Source: Conus ventricosus (Eukaryota; Mollusca; Gastropoda; Neogastropoda; Conidae). Taken from it: a stretch of DNA of 64,000 nt. Below, in pieces: positions 44,921 to 56,590 of the stretch. Below the pieces are notes generated by a model. That model ran no database searches and was not told the DNA's origin. It worked only from the letters and a program-made list of their open reading frames with translations. The stretch's first letter is position 1. Each line of letters opens with the position of its first letter. The stretch is from positions 36,508,866 to 36,572,865 of the forward strand of contig CM031610.1 of NCBI GenBank assembly GCA_018398815.1. Direction: 5' to 3'. Position numbers and translations under genes: made by a program.

Positions 44921-44994
44921 TGGCCCACATTGGGGTCGAACCCACGACCTCTGCGTTATCAGCACGGAGCTCTAACCAACTGAGCTAATGGGCA
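44921..44994 (-). tRNA. tRNA-Ile-like sequence (GAU anticodon), possibly a pseudogene or SINE head
   Basis: Minus strand: acceptor TGCCCAT/GTGGGCC (first pair mismatched), D arm GCTCAGTTGGTTAGAGC, anticodon loop CTGATAA (GAU), T arm GTGGG-TTCGACC-CCAAT with one mismatch. A box TAGCTCAGTTGG and B box GGTTCGACC are intact. It resembles animal tRNA-Ile(AAU), but GAU is unusual for nuclear animal tRNA-Ile and the stems have mismatches, so a tRNA-derived SINE or pseudogene is likely. Confidence 0.55.
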
Positions 44995-45598
44995 CTGGCT
45001 GACTCCACTAATGCAAGCTAAAGCCCGAGGAATTGGGGAGGTATGCTCGAGACTGATCGAGCTGGTGAGCTAAAGTTCGTCAAACTTCTATCAGCTCTGA
45101 GGAGGCCCAGCATTGAAGATTTATCACTGTAAGAAAACAACGCCTCAGTACAACGTCGGCAGTAATCACGACAAGCATCTTCCAGTACCTCCACGGCTCC
45201 AGACTCTGCAACTCCAGACCGGGCTGCACAGCTATCTCCGAGTTCAATAAACTGCTGAAAGGTAAAAAAAAAGAGTTTTCGGTTCCGAAGGACAACCACC
45301 AACTCCATTGTAAGACAAAAAAAAGAAGAAAAATGTTCCTGAAAAAAAAGTCTCAATCACAATAACACCCAATTAACAGCTTCACAGTAATAATATCAGA
45401 AAAAATGATAGTCAAAATTAACCTACCAGTGGGTACTGACCCTACAGACAACCCTGTAAATTTGGATGAGACACGCCAAGTGTTTCGGAGTTATACGCAG
45501 AGAACACTGGACTGTAAAGAATACCTTGATTTGCAGTGCTTCCACCCACGCTCAAACGAAACAGTGAACAGCACTCGAACCTTAGTGTCCCATCTCAC

Positions 45599-45747
45599 CT
45601 TGACGTAGGCCCGTTCCGTCTCCACCAGTTCCATGATGACCTTGCGCATGCGCTGTGCGTCGGAGAGGGAGCGGATGGCCGGGGCCCCTTCCTCCGCCAC
45701 GCTGGCCGCGGGAGCGTTCGACAGATGGCCGTCACCTGGTCAGCACT
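45599..45747 (-). CDS. sif: sif-like exon 10: start of DH domain (one base short)
   Basis: Acceptor GTGCCGACAG, donor AAG|GTGAGA. Begins SADQVTAICRTLP in one frame, then continues ASVAEEGAPAIRSLSDAQR and MRKVIMELVETERAYVK in the next. Length 149; 150 is needed for phase 0/0. The missing base lies at the GGG at 45,710-45,712. The ELVETERAYVK motif is the canonical first DH helix. Confidence 0.93.
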
Positions 45748-46332
45748 CTGTCGGCACACAGTCGCAGCGCGGTGAGCACATACCACAGGGAGAGGGGCAA
45801 GTTGGGGGCAGGAGATAACACGATGCTGCTCGCAGCCCAGCCGACAGAAAGGGGCCAGATGAGGGTTGTAACCCTGTTGAAGTCGATTCTCAAGTTTGAT
45901 ACGAATAAAAACACCCATAATCTTATTAAACAGACGAGAATTCGTTGAAATCTTTCCCCGTAAAATCTTTGATGAAATTTTTTTAAAGAAATTCAAAAAT
46001 CACATCAGGTGGGGCATCTATGAGCAAGATTATTTCATGGAGTCTGCTGTAAAGTGATGTCTGACATCCAAGTCCCAACACTCATTAAAGCATGTTTTAT
46101 TGTGAGTGGTACATCACATGGAATGCACAAGGGCAAGGGAGTTAATGGCACGGATGAAGAGGATCGAACAGTAGCTATATCACATCTAAGCTTACTCCCC
46201 GTATAGAATAATCTATAGACGGAAAGAGCTTTCTGCTTTGTTTAGCTGCTTTCCATCAATAGGTTATCTTCTCGTTCGGGATTAATGCGGATATAGGTGG
46301 AATGGTTATATAACACGGGACAATTCTTTCAA

Positions 46333-46348
46333 CCCCCCCCCCCCCCCC
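46333..46348 (+). repeat. Poly-C tract (16 C)
   Basis: Intronic homopolymer. Confidence 0.85.
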
Positions 46349-47141
46349 TTCCCAATTTAGCCGTCTCGTTTTCCATGCAGTGATGATCAGGAAATTTTTA
46401 ATAATCTTAAAAGTGTAATTTCCATGCTGTGATCAGGAAATTTTAATAATCTTTAAAGTGACCTCCCTTGAAGCGAATGAGCTCGACTGTGCAGTTCTAT
46501 TCTTCACATCCACACGCAGTTTGACAAATGCTTGCTTGAACCAAAAACACCACAACGACATGTCCGTGATGGCATTCCATCTCCTACCACCCCTTCCCAT
46601 TTAACAAATATCCCAGCTGCCAGTCCATGGCGTGATGCTGCTAGGACTGACAAATACCCAGACACAACAGCACAATTTGAGATCCAGCATTGGTACATCT
46701 AGGTTGATGTTACCACCCTCCACCCCCATCAATCCCCCGCCTCCGCCCCATGGCATGTCGATGATGAACATGGCTGGATTAAGGGGATGAAGGAAGGCTG
46801 GATATGTCTCCTTAATGTCTTCCCTCTCAAAAAGAGATGAACAAAAGACTAAAAACTTGACGTGTTCGAGATGGGTTGACCAACAGAAAGCCTCGTTAGC
46901 TTCTTGCTTTGTGTTGGTCAACAAATGAAGGTATTCCCGAACATCCTTTATCCAACTTAACACACACACACCTCACTCCATGCTTTTATACCTGCGCTGT
47001 TGAGGTGATGCAGAGATCGATTTATTTCATTTTATTATGCACAGTCCACCCATCCTTGAAATCTCCACCCAAGCCAAAGGGGAGGCCCTTTCCTACCTTC
47101 TACTTTCCCAATCCTGAACAAACTGATGAAGGCCGACTGAC

Positions 47142-47215
47142 CTTGAGCAGGTTGTCGATCTGTTGCGGGTCAGCCTGGACCTGATCCCCCGTCGTCTGCT
47201 GCCTGCTGTCCCCAT
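47142..47215 (-). CDS. sif: sif-like exon 9: PDZ-DH linker
   Basis: 74 bp, phase 1 in, 0 out; acceptor GTCAACAG, donor AAG|GTCAGT. Encodes DGDSRQQTTGDQVQADPQQI followed by DNLLK, a hydrophilic linker before the DH domain. Supported mainly by phase fit between its neighbours. Confidence 0.8.
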
Positions 47216-47298
47216 CTGTTGACACATCTACCTCGGTTACACACCGTCCTCAGGCCGCCAGTCATGACGACCCTTGCTTCAAAGTATGAAGCCAAACA

Positions 47299-47410
47299 CT
47301 GTGTGTGTGTGTGCGTGTGCGTGTGAGAGAGAGAGAGAGAGAGAGTGTGTGTGTGTGTGTGTGTTGTGTGTGTGCGCGTGAGAAAAACAGAGAATGTGTG
47401 TGTGCATGTT
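47299..47410 (+). repeat. GT/GA microsatellite
   Basis: (GT)n, (GA)n, (GT)n in succession. Confidence 0.9.
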
Positions 47411-47959
47411 GTGTGTCCCCCAAAATAAATTAAAAAAAAAAACCCAACTCACACATATTCAGCTCCTGATCCTCTTCTGGTCCCATTGTACATCATGCCT
47501 GTAGCTCTTGCTCTTTAAGATTACCTTGCAAACCACAATTTACCACTCTCATTCCTGCTGACAGTATTTATAACGTTACTATGACGAAATCATTACTGAT
47601 ACCTGGGCCTTCATGCAGCGCACTCATAAACAAGCAGCTGTCAGCAGGTAATTAGCTGGATTGGCCTGCAAATGTCATTCACGCAGGCACGAATACAAAA
47701 CTGGGGAACGAGAGAGACTACTGATTCTGTATGCCTGCATGTGTTTGCGCTACGAACGCTTATTCAGACAATCACAGTGTTGCAAGTTCCTTCCCCTCCC
47801 CCACAATCATCGCACAGTCCCACCGACTACGAAACCTCTCGCGCGAAAAGCACCGCAGATATACACAGACGTAGGCCTACACAAACACCACCCACTGACA
47901 CACACACAAACTTTTCAGCAATTTACCGTTACAGTTTTCATTAAAGTTGCGGCTAGCAT

Positions 47960-48470
47960 GCCGATGTTCCCCCGGCTCATTGGATCCCCGGATCATTGGA
48001 TCCCAGGCTCATTGGATCCCAGGCTCATTGGATACTGAACCTTCGACTACTGAACCCCTCCCCTGATAACACTATAACTCATTTGTTTTGTTGTTGCATT
48101 AGTTGCACAACACACTGGGCAGGCGATGAGCAGCTTGTCCATCATTTGACCACTGGTTAGTTTGACCATCGCTTGACCACTGATCAGTACTGGTCAGTTA
48201 ACCCCCGCTTCACAATTGCTACTTTTGGCCATGCTTGACCACAGGTTAGTTTGACCATCGCTTGACCTCTGGTTCGTTTGACCATTTCATGCCCATGGGC
48301 CTGTGACAAACTGAATTGCTTCCGCGAGAGACCAATGAGCTGGGATCCAATGAGCCTGGGATCCAATGAGCCTGGGATCCAATGGAAGCATGCTGATGTT
48401 CCCCCGGCTCATTGGATCCCCGGCGAGACCAATGAGCCTGGGATCCAATGAGCCTGGGGAACATCGGTAC
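47960..48470. repeat. Inverted cluster of GGCTCATTGGATCCC words
   Basis: Left arm (47,975-48,035) has four tandem GGCTCATTGGATCCC-type words. The right arm (48,335-48,460) has the complement GGGATCCAATGAGCC repeated, plus both orientations together. TTGACCATCGCTTGACCACTG words fill the middle. Many GGATCC sites. No coding content. Confidence 0.85.
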
Positions 48471-48783
48471 CCCCCGCCTAGCCCGTCTACATGACTTTTC
48501 GGTCGTAAAAATGTCCTTGTTCCGATTCTAATTCTCACACACACGCTTGCGCGCATATTGTCATTAACCTGCAATTACAATAATTAGAGTGTTCAGTCAA
48601 GCAGCGTCAAGGCAGCCTACATGACTCTCTGTCATACAAACTGTTCTAGTACTAATTCACACACACACAAACACACACAGTCATTTCCTATAATTACGGT
48701 GTTTAACCGAGTTATTGTCAAGCCACTCAACGTCATTTGTATGACCATAACAAAATTACACATACACACAAACATACCACAAT

Positions 48784-48896
48784 CCCCCCCCCCCCCCCCC
48801 CCCAAGCAACAACACACACACACACACACACACACCTCTAACACACACACATGCACAAACACACACACGCACGCGCGCGCACGCACCTGCGGCTTT
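48784..48896 (+). repeat. Poly-C (20 C) plus (CA)n microsatellite
   Basis: Poly-C at 48,784-48,803 followed by CA/CG repeats reaching the donor of exon 8. Confidence 0.9.
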
Positions 48897-49014
48897 TAAA
48901 GCCGGCGCTGGCACAATGAGATGACCCAGAGATTTGTCGGAGATGCGGGGCTGGGCAGGGGGTGGGGGAGGACACACCAGGGTGGAGATGTAGGCCTCCG
49001 TGTGCTGGCTGATA
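48887..49014 (-). CDS. sif: sif-like exon 8: Pro-rich linker after PDZ
   Basis: Phase 2 in, 1 out; acceptor CATGCTCAG, donor GCAG|GTGCGT. Encodes ISQHTEAYISTLVCPPPPPA then QPRISDKSLGHLIVPAPAL. The CPPPPP stretch follows the PDZ domain as a flexible linker. Confidence 0.88.
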
Positions 49015-49319
49015 CTGAGCATGGACAAAAATCATCCTCCTTAATTCCACTACTGTCCACATTCACCTGATTTCTGTTTACACAAATGAATTTGAAAAAA
49101 AAAATCACCGTACATTAAAAACTTCCTATATCCATCTCCACAAATTTTTCCCTCTTACGGAGTGTCTGAAGGACCAGTCACCGTGGCTTTGGGATGATCT
49201 AAGAGGTTACTTTTGACGCTGTGGAAAGGGACCATCTGTCGCAAGTAGAATTACAAGAAGAAATGCGAAATAACAAACAAAAAGAAAACTTTTATCATGT
49301 CGGCATGCTTCCCTCAACA

Positions 49320-49341
49320 CCCCCCCCCCCCCCCCCCCCCC
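49320..49341 (+). repeat. Poly-C tract (~22 C)
   Basis: Intronic homopolymer. Confidence 0.85.
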
Positions 49342-49479
49342 GTCATTAAGAGATCTTTGCTACTATGATAGAAAAAAAACAAAAAACATTCCTCAACATA
49401 ACATTGTTAAACACAAGGCGGTTGGGGACCGGGGTGGGTAGGGGAGGAGGAAACGGAGGTGGGGGTGGGGGGAAAGGGG

Positions 49480-50335
49480 GCTGGGCGAGAGTTAGTTAGT
49501 TAGTTAGTGTTTATAGGGTCCAGCGGACTACTAGGAGCCAAATCAGGACCTCAGCTATCATATCTAAGTCTCTAAATACAAATACCCACACTAGTATTAA
49601 CACATCGTTTAAAATTTATGAGGACAAAAACACAATTATCTGTTCAACTCCGGCGACACCTGTATACATTATTAAAACACTATATTTTATAAAATAAGTT
49701 TACCTCTTTCAAAAAAGAAAAAATAAGATCTACTGAAATCTCACGAAAAAGAACCGATAAATCACTGATGGAAAAGAACTTCTCTCTGATACACATCAAA
49801 TCAGCACATTCTGTCAAAAAATGATTAACACTGAACAAGCTGTCACACGCAACACACCATGGGGGGTCTTCCCTTCTGAATATCCAACTGTGCGTTATAT
49901 AGCTGTGCCCAATATGTAACCGTGACAATACCGATTCCTCTTTACGGTTACGTACCACCGATGGGAAAAGATTGGTTAAATCTGGGCAAATTTTAAACAA
50001 TTTATTATGAATTTGATTACACCATTCATTCTGCCACAATTCACGACAATACAAACTAGATTTATGACGTAGATCAGAGTGAGGAACAAACTGCATATGC
50101 CTCCTGGAAAGACTTACACCGAGAGCTTGTTTGGCTGCTTTGTCCACCACTGAGTTACCATAGATTCCCATGTGGCTGGGGACCCACAAGAAAACTATAT
50201 GCTTTCCCGAAGAGACAAGCTGAGTATGAAGATCATGAATATCAGCCAAAACTGGATGTGACACTTCTCTTGTCGATGGCTGGGCGAGAGTAGGGGTAAT
50301 ACTGGGTGGTGGTGATGGAAAGGACAATAACCTAC
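49480..50335 (-). mobile_element. 3' end of a non-LTR retrotransposon (RNase H region and tail)
   Basis: Minus-strand frame encodes an RNase H C-terminal part (HIVFLWVPSHMGIYGNSVVD, then KAAKQALGVSLS), a cysteine/histidine motif (CVACDSLFSVNHFLTECADL) and stops at 49,680. About 180 bp of 3' UTR and a (TAAC)n tail near 49,490-49,505 follow. This is a 5'-truncated LINE insertion in the intron between the PDZ and linker exons. The frame is open for over 200 codons, suggesting it is younger than the LINE at 21-24 kb. A (GT)n run marks the 5' side. Confidence 0.8.
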
Positions 50336-50363
50336 AAACTGAGTTTTCAGATGAGCACGCGCG

Positions 50364-50416
<53 letters not shown>
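50364..50416 (+). repeat. (CA)n microsatellite
   Basis: About 24 CA units. Confidence 0.95.
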
Positions 50417-50417
<1 letters not shown>

Positions 50418-50547
50418 ATCCATGGTTCCTGTTTCCAAGAAGGAAATTACAGGGGTATGAAAGCAAGGCAATGCAATGCCGTACACCAGGATGGGGGTAT
50501 GTCATGGGTCTGTCTAAGGAATGAGAAGGGAAAAAAAAAAGGAACGG

Positions 50548-50720
50548 ATTAGCTTCGCGGACACAGCGTCGTTCTTTTCAGCCAAAGGTCCTCGGTTCGA
50601 TTCCTACTCGTGACAAACAGATCTGAGCAAAATTAATGTTCTCTTTGGAGTCCCCCCCCCCCCCCCCCCTCCCAACTCCGACTTGGAGAATTTAAAACTG
50701 AGGTCCCTTGTGCGAACACA
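50548..50720 (+). repeat. Possible tRNA-derived SINE
   Basis: GGATTAGCTTCGCGGACAC (A-box-like) and CGGTTCGATTCCTACTCG (B box) about 45 bp apart, followed by non-tRNA body broken by an 18-C run. Confidence 0.45.
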
Positions 50721-52468
50721 TGATTAAAAAAAAACAAACATGTAAATAAAATCTTTCAATTTTTCATAGGTTATGGCATTGTATGCAGGATGGATAATAG
50801 ACAAAGAGAAAAAAAAAAACTGTGCAAAACTAGATGTGCACACAGGTGTCACGTTTAGACATGGTCCCGTAGATTGAATGTGGTTACCTTAATGGTGGGA
50901 TTAAAAAGTGTCACACCGACAATTTAACTAACGGTGAACCTTGGGAGTTCTATAACTTCTCGCTGAGGAATGAATAAAGAAAAGAAAATTAAACGGACAC
51001 TGGGGTAGTACTGATAATTCCATCATCACTGATGCAGTTATAACATCATCGTTATCCATTACCAGCTTTATTTTCTATTTACTTTTATTTCTTTTCATCA
51101 AATTCAGTTATAAATAGATGTACTTTCAGTAATCATGTATACCATAAATATCGGTAATTTTGACATTCTAAGCATTGTAACTGTGCAAAATATATATGAC
51201 AGATTCAACTAATGAATTTCAAAATGTTTAGCTTGCAGTCATAGAAATATTTATCGGCCCTCAATGTTGTATATTTTAAGATGTTTGCAAAATATATTTC
51301 CCAAGACTTGTTTCTCTCTCTGCCTAGCGCACGCGCACACCCACACCCACACAGTACACACACATAGTGAATAAACGGAAACTACATTTCCATCACAAGA
51401 AAACGATGACTTACAATGACATTTCTGTTCAAATAATTTTTTTTTTCAGCCCGAAGAACATGTACGTTTCTTTTTCTGACCTATATATTTCTGTTCACCT
51501 TTTTTTTTTCAGCCAGAAGAACATTACTTTTCTTTCTCTGAGCTATAACTCATTACAACCATTTTGACACACCATAACCTCTGCCACGTAATCACCGAAA
51601 GGAGAACGAAAAAAAAAAAAAAAGAAAAAGAAAAAGAAAAGAAAAGATCCCAGAACGGAACGCACGCGAACAGAACGTGCTGACGCTATTCCTCTGCACG
51701 AACGAAACATGTGTCCCTTCAGATTGTTTCATAAACTCTGGTTTTTGTGAACGTTTTCTACAGAACGTGCTGACGCCATTCCTCTGCACGAATGAAACAC
51801 GTGTCCCTTCAGATTTTCATAAACTCTGGTTTTTGTGAACGTTTTCTCCCCTTCGCCAAGTCTTCAGTCTCGTACCTAGAGACCAAGCCATGTCATCACT
51901 TGTCAAATTTGGACCCAAACCAAGAATCCCGTTTCCATGTGGACAGTTGTCCAACCAGCATATTTTCAAGTTCCTTCCAAACAAACCGCGAAACTTACAT
52001 AGCCTCCCTGCTCTGCATCATTCTGCCTGCATGAAAAAAAAGGTCAACACAAAAACGACAAACGTTACACGAACACGTTTTTTTCTGCTTCGAACATCCA
52101 AAAAAAAAAAAAAAAAAATGACATACGTTATAGAAATGTTTTTTTGTTTTGCTGATCCAATCATTAGATTTTTTCTGGTTAATAAAAAAAAAACCCACAT
52201 TTTGTCTTGAGATTATAAACTTTTTGAACATGTCACTGGAACAAAAAAAAAGAAGGGAAATTGAATTTATTTTTGATTAATGAGCATCAGCCACATTCTA
52301 TCCATGCAGCACATTTTTTGTGCCTCATGTGCCTTTTTGCACTGGCCAAAAAGGAAAATCTCTCTCCCCCCCCCCCCCCCCCCTTTCGAACGAAATCGCT
52401 GCTTCACAATTCTTCCCAACCATCTCCCCCCCCCCCCTCCCCTCTCTTAACGTCCTACTGTTCCCTAC

Positions 52469-52624
52469 CTGTTGGTGAGAGCGGAGGGCGGGGGCTGGGT
52501 GCGCATGGAGCGCAGGGTGAGGAAGAGGGTGCGGGACTCGTGCAGCAGGCTCTCGATGTACACCATGTCCAGCTCCGACACCATCTTGCCATTCAGCACC
52601 AGGATCTCGTCCCCACCAGCAGAC
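52469..52624 (-). CDS. sif: sif-like exon 7: second half of PDZ (one base short)
   Basis: Acceptor CACTCCCAG, donor AACAG|GTAGGG. Joined to exon 6 it should read DIKGLLVGDEILVLNGK; the sequence lacks one base in the CCCC at 52,611-52,614. The rest continues MVSELDMVYIESLLHESRTL and FLTLRSMRTQPPPSALTN, the closing helix and strand of the PDZ domain. Length 156; 157 is needed for the phases. Confidence 0.92.
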
Positions 52625-52919
52625 CTGGGAGTGACACAGGTAGGAGGGGGGTGGGAATAAGGCGTTAGGTACCGGAGACATCTCGCACAAAGTGCACGCA
52701 TACACGTGCATGCTCGCAAGCGCGTGCGCGTAGAAAACACAACGCACGCACACGCACACACGCGCGCGCGCATACACACACCAAACTGACACACACGCAC
52801 AAAAAAAGCCACAGTTGTAAATGTCCCCCCACCCCGTGATATTTTATTTAAAAAAATAAAGAGCAATTAACATTTGTTGAATTTTCTGCTTCCTTTCCAA
52901 ATTTTGACAATGATAATGC

Positions 52920-53450
52920 TAGGTTCACACGAGAGCAACTTTTACTGCCAACAAATAGACCCCAAAAGTTGCCAACTCGATGTGCAACAAATCAAAAATA
53001 GATTTTGGCCAAAGTTGCTTCGTCATATGTGAACGCAAGAGGCAACTATATGGCAACTCCGTAGCTCCGCGCAACAAAATTCGTGCTTGCATGCGTGTGG
53101 AAAAAAGCGAGAAAAGCGTGGCGGCACGTGCCGCTTTTTGTCGCACGCATGCACTTCGCTCCGCCCCTTTTTTGTTGCCTACCGGATATACTTGTGTTGC
53201 CAAGCTGTTCACACAAAAGCAACTTGAAGTTGTCATGCAAAAGTTGCTAACCCCACCAAAAGTTATATCTCCCGACGTTCAACTTTTGGCTGTGACAACT
53301 TCATAGGCAACTTTTATTGGGAAAATCCAATGGGGTCTAATTGGTTTATAATGAGTTGCTGTAGTGACAACTTTTGAAGCAACAATGTAGCAACACATAG
53401 GCAACTTGGAGTTGCCACCCATTGTTGCACTCGTGTGAACCAGGCATAAA
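52920..53450. mobile_element. MITE-like element with GGTTCACACGAG ends, ~525 bp
   Basis: Left end GCTAGGTTCACACGAGAGCAAC and right end complement GCCTGGTTCACACGAGTGCAAC (to 53,447). AT on both sides is a possible 2-bp target duplication, which would fit an ISL2EU/Harbinger-type element. The interior is rich in GCAACTTTTG and its complement. No coding capacity. Confidence 0.65.
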
Positions 53451-53814
53451 CAAGGAAGGTAACTACTGTGCGCCGAAGCTACCGGTCACAGACACATCGT
53501 TCCGCACTGACTTTGTAAGCTCAGCTCACGCTGCTCGAGTTCAGTATAATATGCAGTGGGCAAGACAAATGGCGGATACCAGATGTAGTCATTCTGGGTT
53601 TACGTCTAGTCACCGGGACACTTTCAGTTCTTCTGTTATACATTTCTCATCGAGTTCCAGGCATACCTGTGTTTGGGTAAAATCTCATGGGTACCCAACC
53701 TCACTCTTTAGGCACACTTCAAATGCTTCAGGCAGTACTGTCAAATGCTTTTGACAGCACTGCAAAATGCTTCAGGCAGGGACAAAACTTGTTTCTGTGA
53801 AATTATTGGATAAA

Positions 53815-53960
53815 CATGATATTGAAATTACTCTTGCCATATTCTGACACTGAAATTACTTTGACCATAACAGCATACTGAAATTACTTTAACCCTAATA
53901 TATTGAAATTACGATAACCATAAGATGATTGAAATTACTATAACCATAATACAATATGGA
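53815..53960 (+). repeat. ~30-bp tandem repeat (ATTGAAATTACT..AACCATAA), ~6 copies
   Basis: Degenerate units GAAATTACTTTAACCCTAAT, GAAATTACTATAACCATAAT and similar. Confidence 0.8.
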
Positions 53961-54096
53961 AAAAAAAACAATAAAAAAACTTCCACGAGAAAGAAAAAGT
54001 GAGGGAGGTTAAAGTGTGCTGAATTAAGTCTGTACAGCAAGACAGAAAATTGCGTTTGCATACTCATGTATGCCTGTGTGTTTGTGATGCCCTCGT

Positions 54097-54160
54097 GTGT
54101 GTGTGTGTGTGTGTGCGCGCGCGCGCGTGTGTGTGCGTGCGTTCGCGCGTGTGTGCGTGC
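54097..54160 (+). repeat. GT/GC microsatellite
   Basis: (GT)n (GC)n (GT)n; potential Z-DNA-forming alternation. Confidence 0.9.
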
Positions 54161-54309
54161 TTCCACACGTATATGTATGCGTGCTCGTATGTGTGTATGC
54201 ATTTTCTGCGCGAGTGTAGCTGGAAGGGAGGGGTTTGAGACATCGCACCCACCCCAAATCAACCTTCAGATAACGCATCTCATCTCTTAGTGTCCAGTCT
54301 CTCCCTCAC

Positions 54310-54490
54310 CTTTAATGTCGGCCACGCCCCCTGGAGTGACGTCGCAGACGTACACCTGCAGCTCGTCGTCGCGGTCGTAGTCCTCGGCCAGCTCCGCCTC
54401 CACGCCAAAGCCGAAGAGGCCGTCCTTGGTGGGTTTTGTCAGTTCCAGCTGGAACAGGCACTTCTGGCACACCTCGATGGCCTCGTACCG
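54310..54490 (-). CDS. sif: sif-like exon 6: first half of PDZ
   Basis: Phase 0 in, 1 out; acceptor TTTTCCAG, donor AAAG|GTGAGG. Encodes YEAIEVCQKCLFQLELTKPT, FGFGVEAELAEDYDRDDE and VYVCDVTPGGVADIK. GFGVE corresponds to the PDZ carboxylate-binding loop region and TPGGVA to the strand before the first helix. Confidence 0.93.
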
Positions 54491-54639
54491 CTGGAAAATA
54501 CATCGCCACGATGATGAGAGAAGAGGAGGAAGCGGCTCGTGCGTACACATATACCTATAATGACGAAGATGACTGCAAAGTCTCTGTGGCTAGCCGTCAC
54601 AACTCTGTGGCTTTGTTATGTAGGCAAAGACCAAGCACA

Positions 54640-54815
54640 TGGGGTACTTCTACCATATTGAAATAGTTGGTACTGCAGGCGAGAATGAATACAGAGCACT
54701 TTGGGTACTTCTGACATATCTCAATAGTTGGTACTGCAGGCGAGAATGAATACAGAGCACTTTGGGTACTTCTGACATATCTCAATAGTTTGGTACTGCA
54801 GGAAAGAATGAATAT
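54640..54815 (+). repeat. 62-bp tandem repeat, ~2.5 copies
   Basis: Unit contains ATAGTTGGTACTGCAGGCG, AGAATGAATACAGAGCAC and TTTGGGTACTTCTGACAT. Confidence 0.92.
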
Positions 54816-56250
54816 CTGTTTTTATGAGAAAAAAAAACACACGAAAGGGGACTTCCAGTTCATTGCTGCCTTTAATAAAACAAACAAAAACGCGTTTATG
54901 CATGTCTGGCACAAGGCTGGTAACGGCACAGAATTTTATTTCACAAACCCTGGGCAGACACGACCGACATACGTGGCTAAGATTATTGAAGAACTCACAC
55001 TATGGACAAGAGTACAACGAAGATCAGGAAATACAGTTATCAGCGGATGTACACAAACACAGCAGATCGTGACAGATATCGACACCCGTGTGTCCACACA
55101 CACTGACGCGTACGCGCTCTTATCTTTCGGTGCAACACGTGCAGCGACACAGGCTGTAGAAGACAGACGATCAGGACTTGATCATGGCACTGAAACAATG
55201 TTTTGTGTCATCCCCTTCATCCTATCCTTCCTTTGTTTCCACATATTCTAAAAAGAAACTGTCAACATGGTTTAGCACATGTCTGGGGGTAGCACATATA
55301 GATTAGCATGCTTGCAGTAAATGTCCTTCCAAAGAGAATGAAACTGAAACACCGTTCCAGTCTCATCGACAGGCATAACTACGTATACCCCGAATCATAC
55401 ATTTACAAATACATAAAATCAACAACATAGTGTGTTGCTCAAGCAGGCTAGCCATTGTTTGAAGATATATCTTCAGGAACAATCTATGTATTCCATGTTA
55501 TAAAGCTATCTATTGGTTAAAAAAATCTCACAATTCATGTAAATTCGAATGAGACATATCTGTATGAGCACAATCCGTTTCAATTTGAATTATTTTCTCA
55601 GATAAGTCAATTTACTTTAAAAACTGGTGTCAGCACCTTCATGATAACTGATGTCCAACTGTGGTATTTACATGAGTAACGTTCGTTATCATCATCGTCT
55701 CAGATACGGATCAGCGAGTCACTGAAAGACTCGTCTCCATGGCTTTTTGTCAGTTTGAACAACACAGCTCTAAATACACCTACACTAACATTTTTTTTTT
55801 GAACATTGCAAAATCAGTCATCAGAGTCAATATACAGTTCACAGGTGCCAACCGTTTAGAGTCCGAAATCTGAAATCAGATTGTGGAGATGAAAGTTTGG
55901 CTTTCAGATGAAAATACGTTTAAACCCGACTGCTTTAGCTGATCAACAGAGGGCTGAGAAGAACAAAAACAAAGAAATTACATGTTCCGATAGTATACAT
56001 GTATTTCTTGAAATGTGCAGGTTAATCTGTCGCTACTCTGTTTCTCTCGCCCTCTAACAAAAAAAAAAAAAAAAAAAGACTAGTAGCGAACTTGAATTTT
56101 TATGACTAAAACGTTGAAAAGTTGATATCCCCCCATGCAACATTAAAAATTCAAGAATTTCAAAATAGGTAAAAAACGGAAATGAACAGTAGCTCATCAT
56201 GTTGTAAAAACCACCAAAAAACCCCACCCTACAACATAACTCAGTCTCAC

Positions 56251-56418
56251 CAGTTTCTTGACAATTTCATTGCGGTCCGGGATGACAAACTTGTCGTCAG
56301 TGGAGCCCATGGGCCGGATACGCACGTAGTGGTCCCGGGGGTTGAGCTGGCGCTTGCTGCACGTGCTCTCCAGAAGGTCGCGCACGCTGGTGCCCTTGTC
56401 GACTCCAATGAGCATGGT
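56251..56418 (-). CDS. sif: sif-like exon 5: Ras-binding domain
   Basis: 56 codons, phase 0/0; acceptor CAACTTTCAG, donor CTG|GTGAGA. Encodes TMLIGVDKGTSVRDLLESTC, KRQLNPRDHYVRIRP and DKFVIPDRNEIVKKL, a ubiquitin-like RBD pattern. A second in-frame acceptor 15 nt upstream would add CYNFQ. Confidence 0.92.
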
Positions 56419-56528
56419 CTGAAAGTTGTAGCACTGTGTGGGACACAGGCACCAAACAAAACGCTTGCCACTACCAGGGTGAGGGTTAGGAACACGTGCT
56501 ACACTTTTAACACATGGTGCGAGAGCAC

Positions 56529-56537
56529 ACACACACA

Positions 56538-56581
<44 letters not shown>

Positions 56582-56590
56582 TCTCTCTCA
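56529..56590 (+). repeat. (CA)n microsatellite
   Basis: CA run with one interruption. Confidence 0.95.

Noticed and set aside
54790..55251. 153-codon plus-strand frame in a sif intron
   Set aside because: Begins in a tandem repeat, no recognised motif, antisense within an intron; likely chance.
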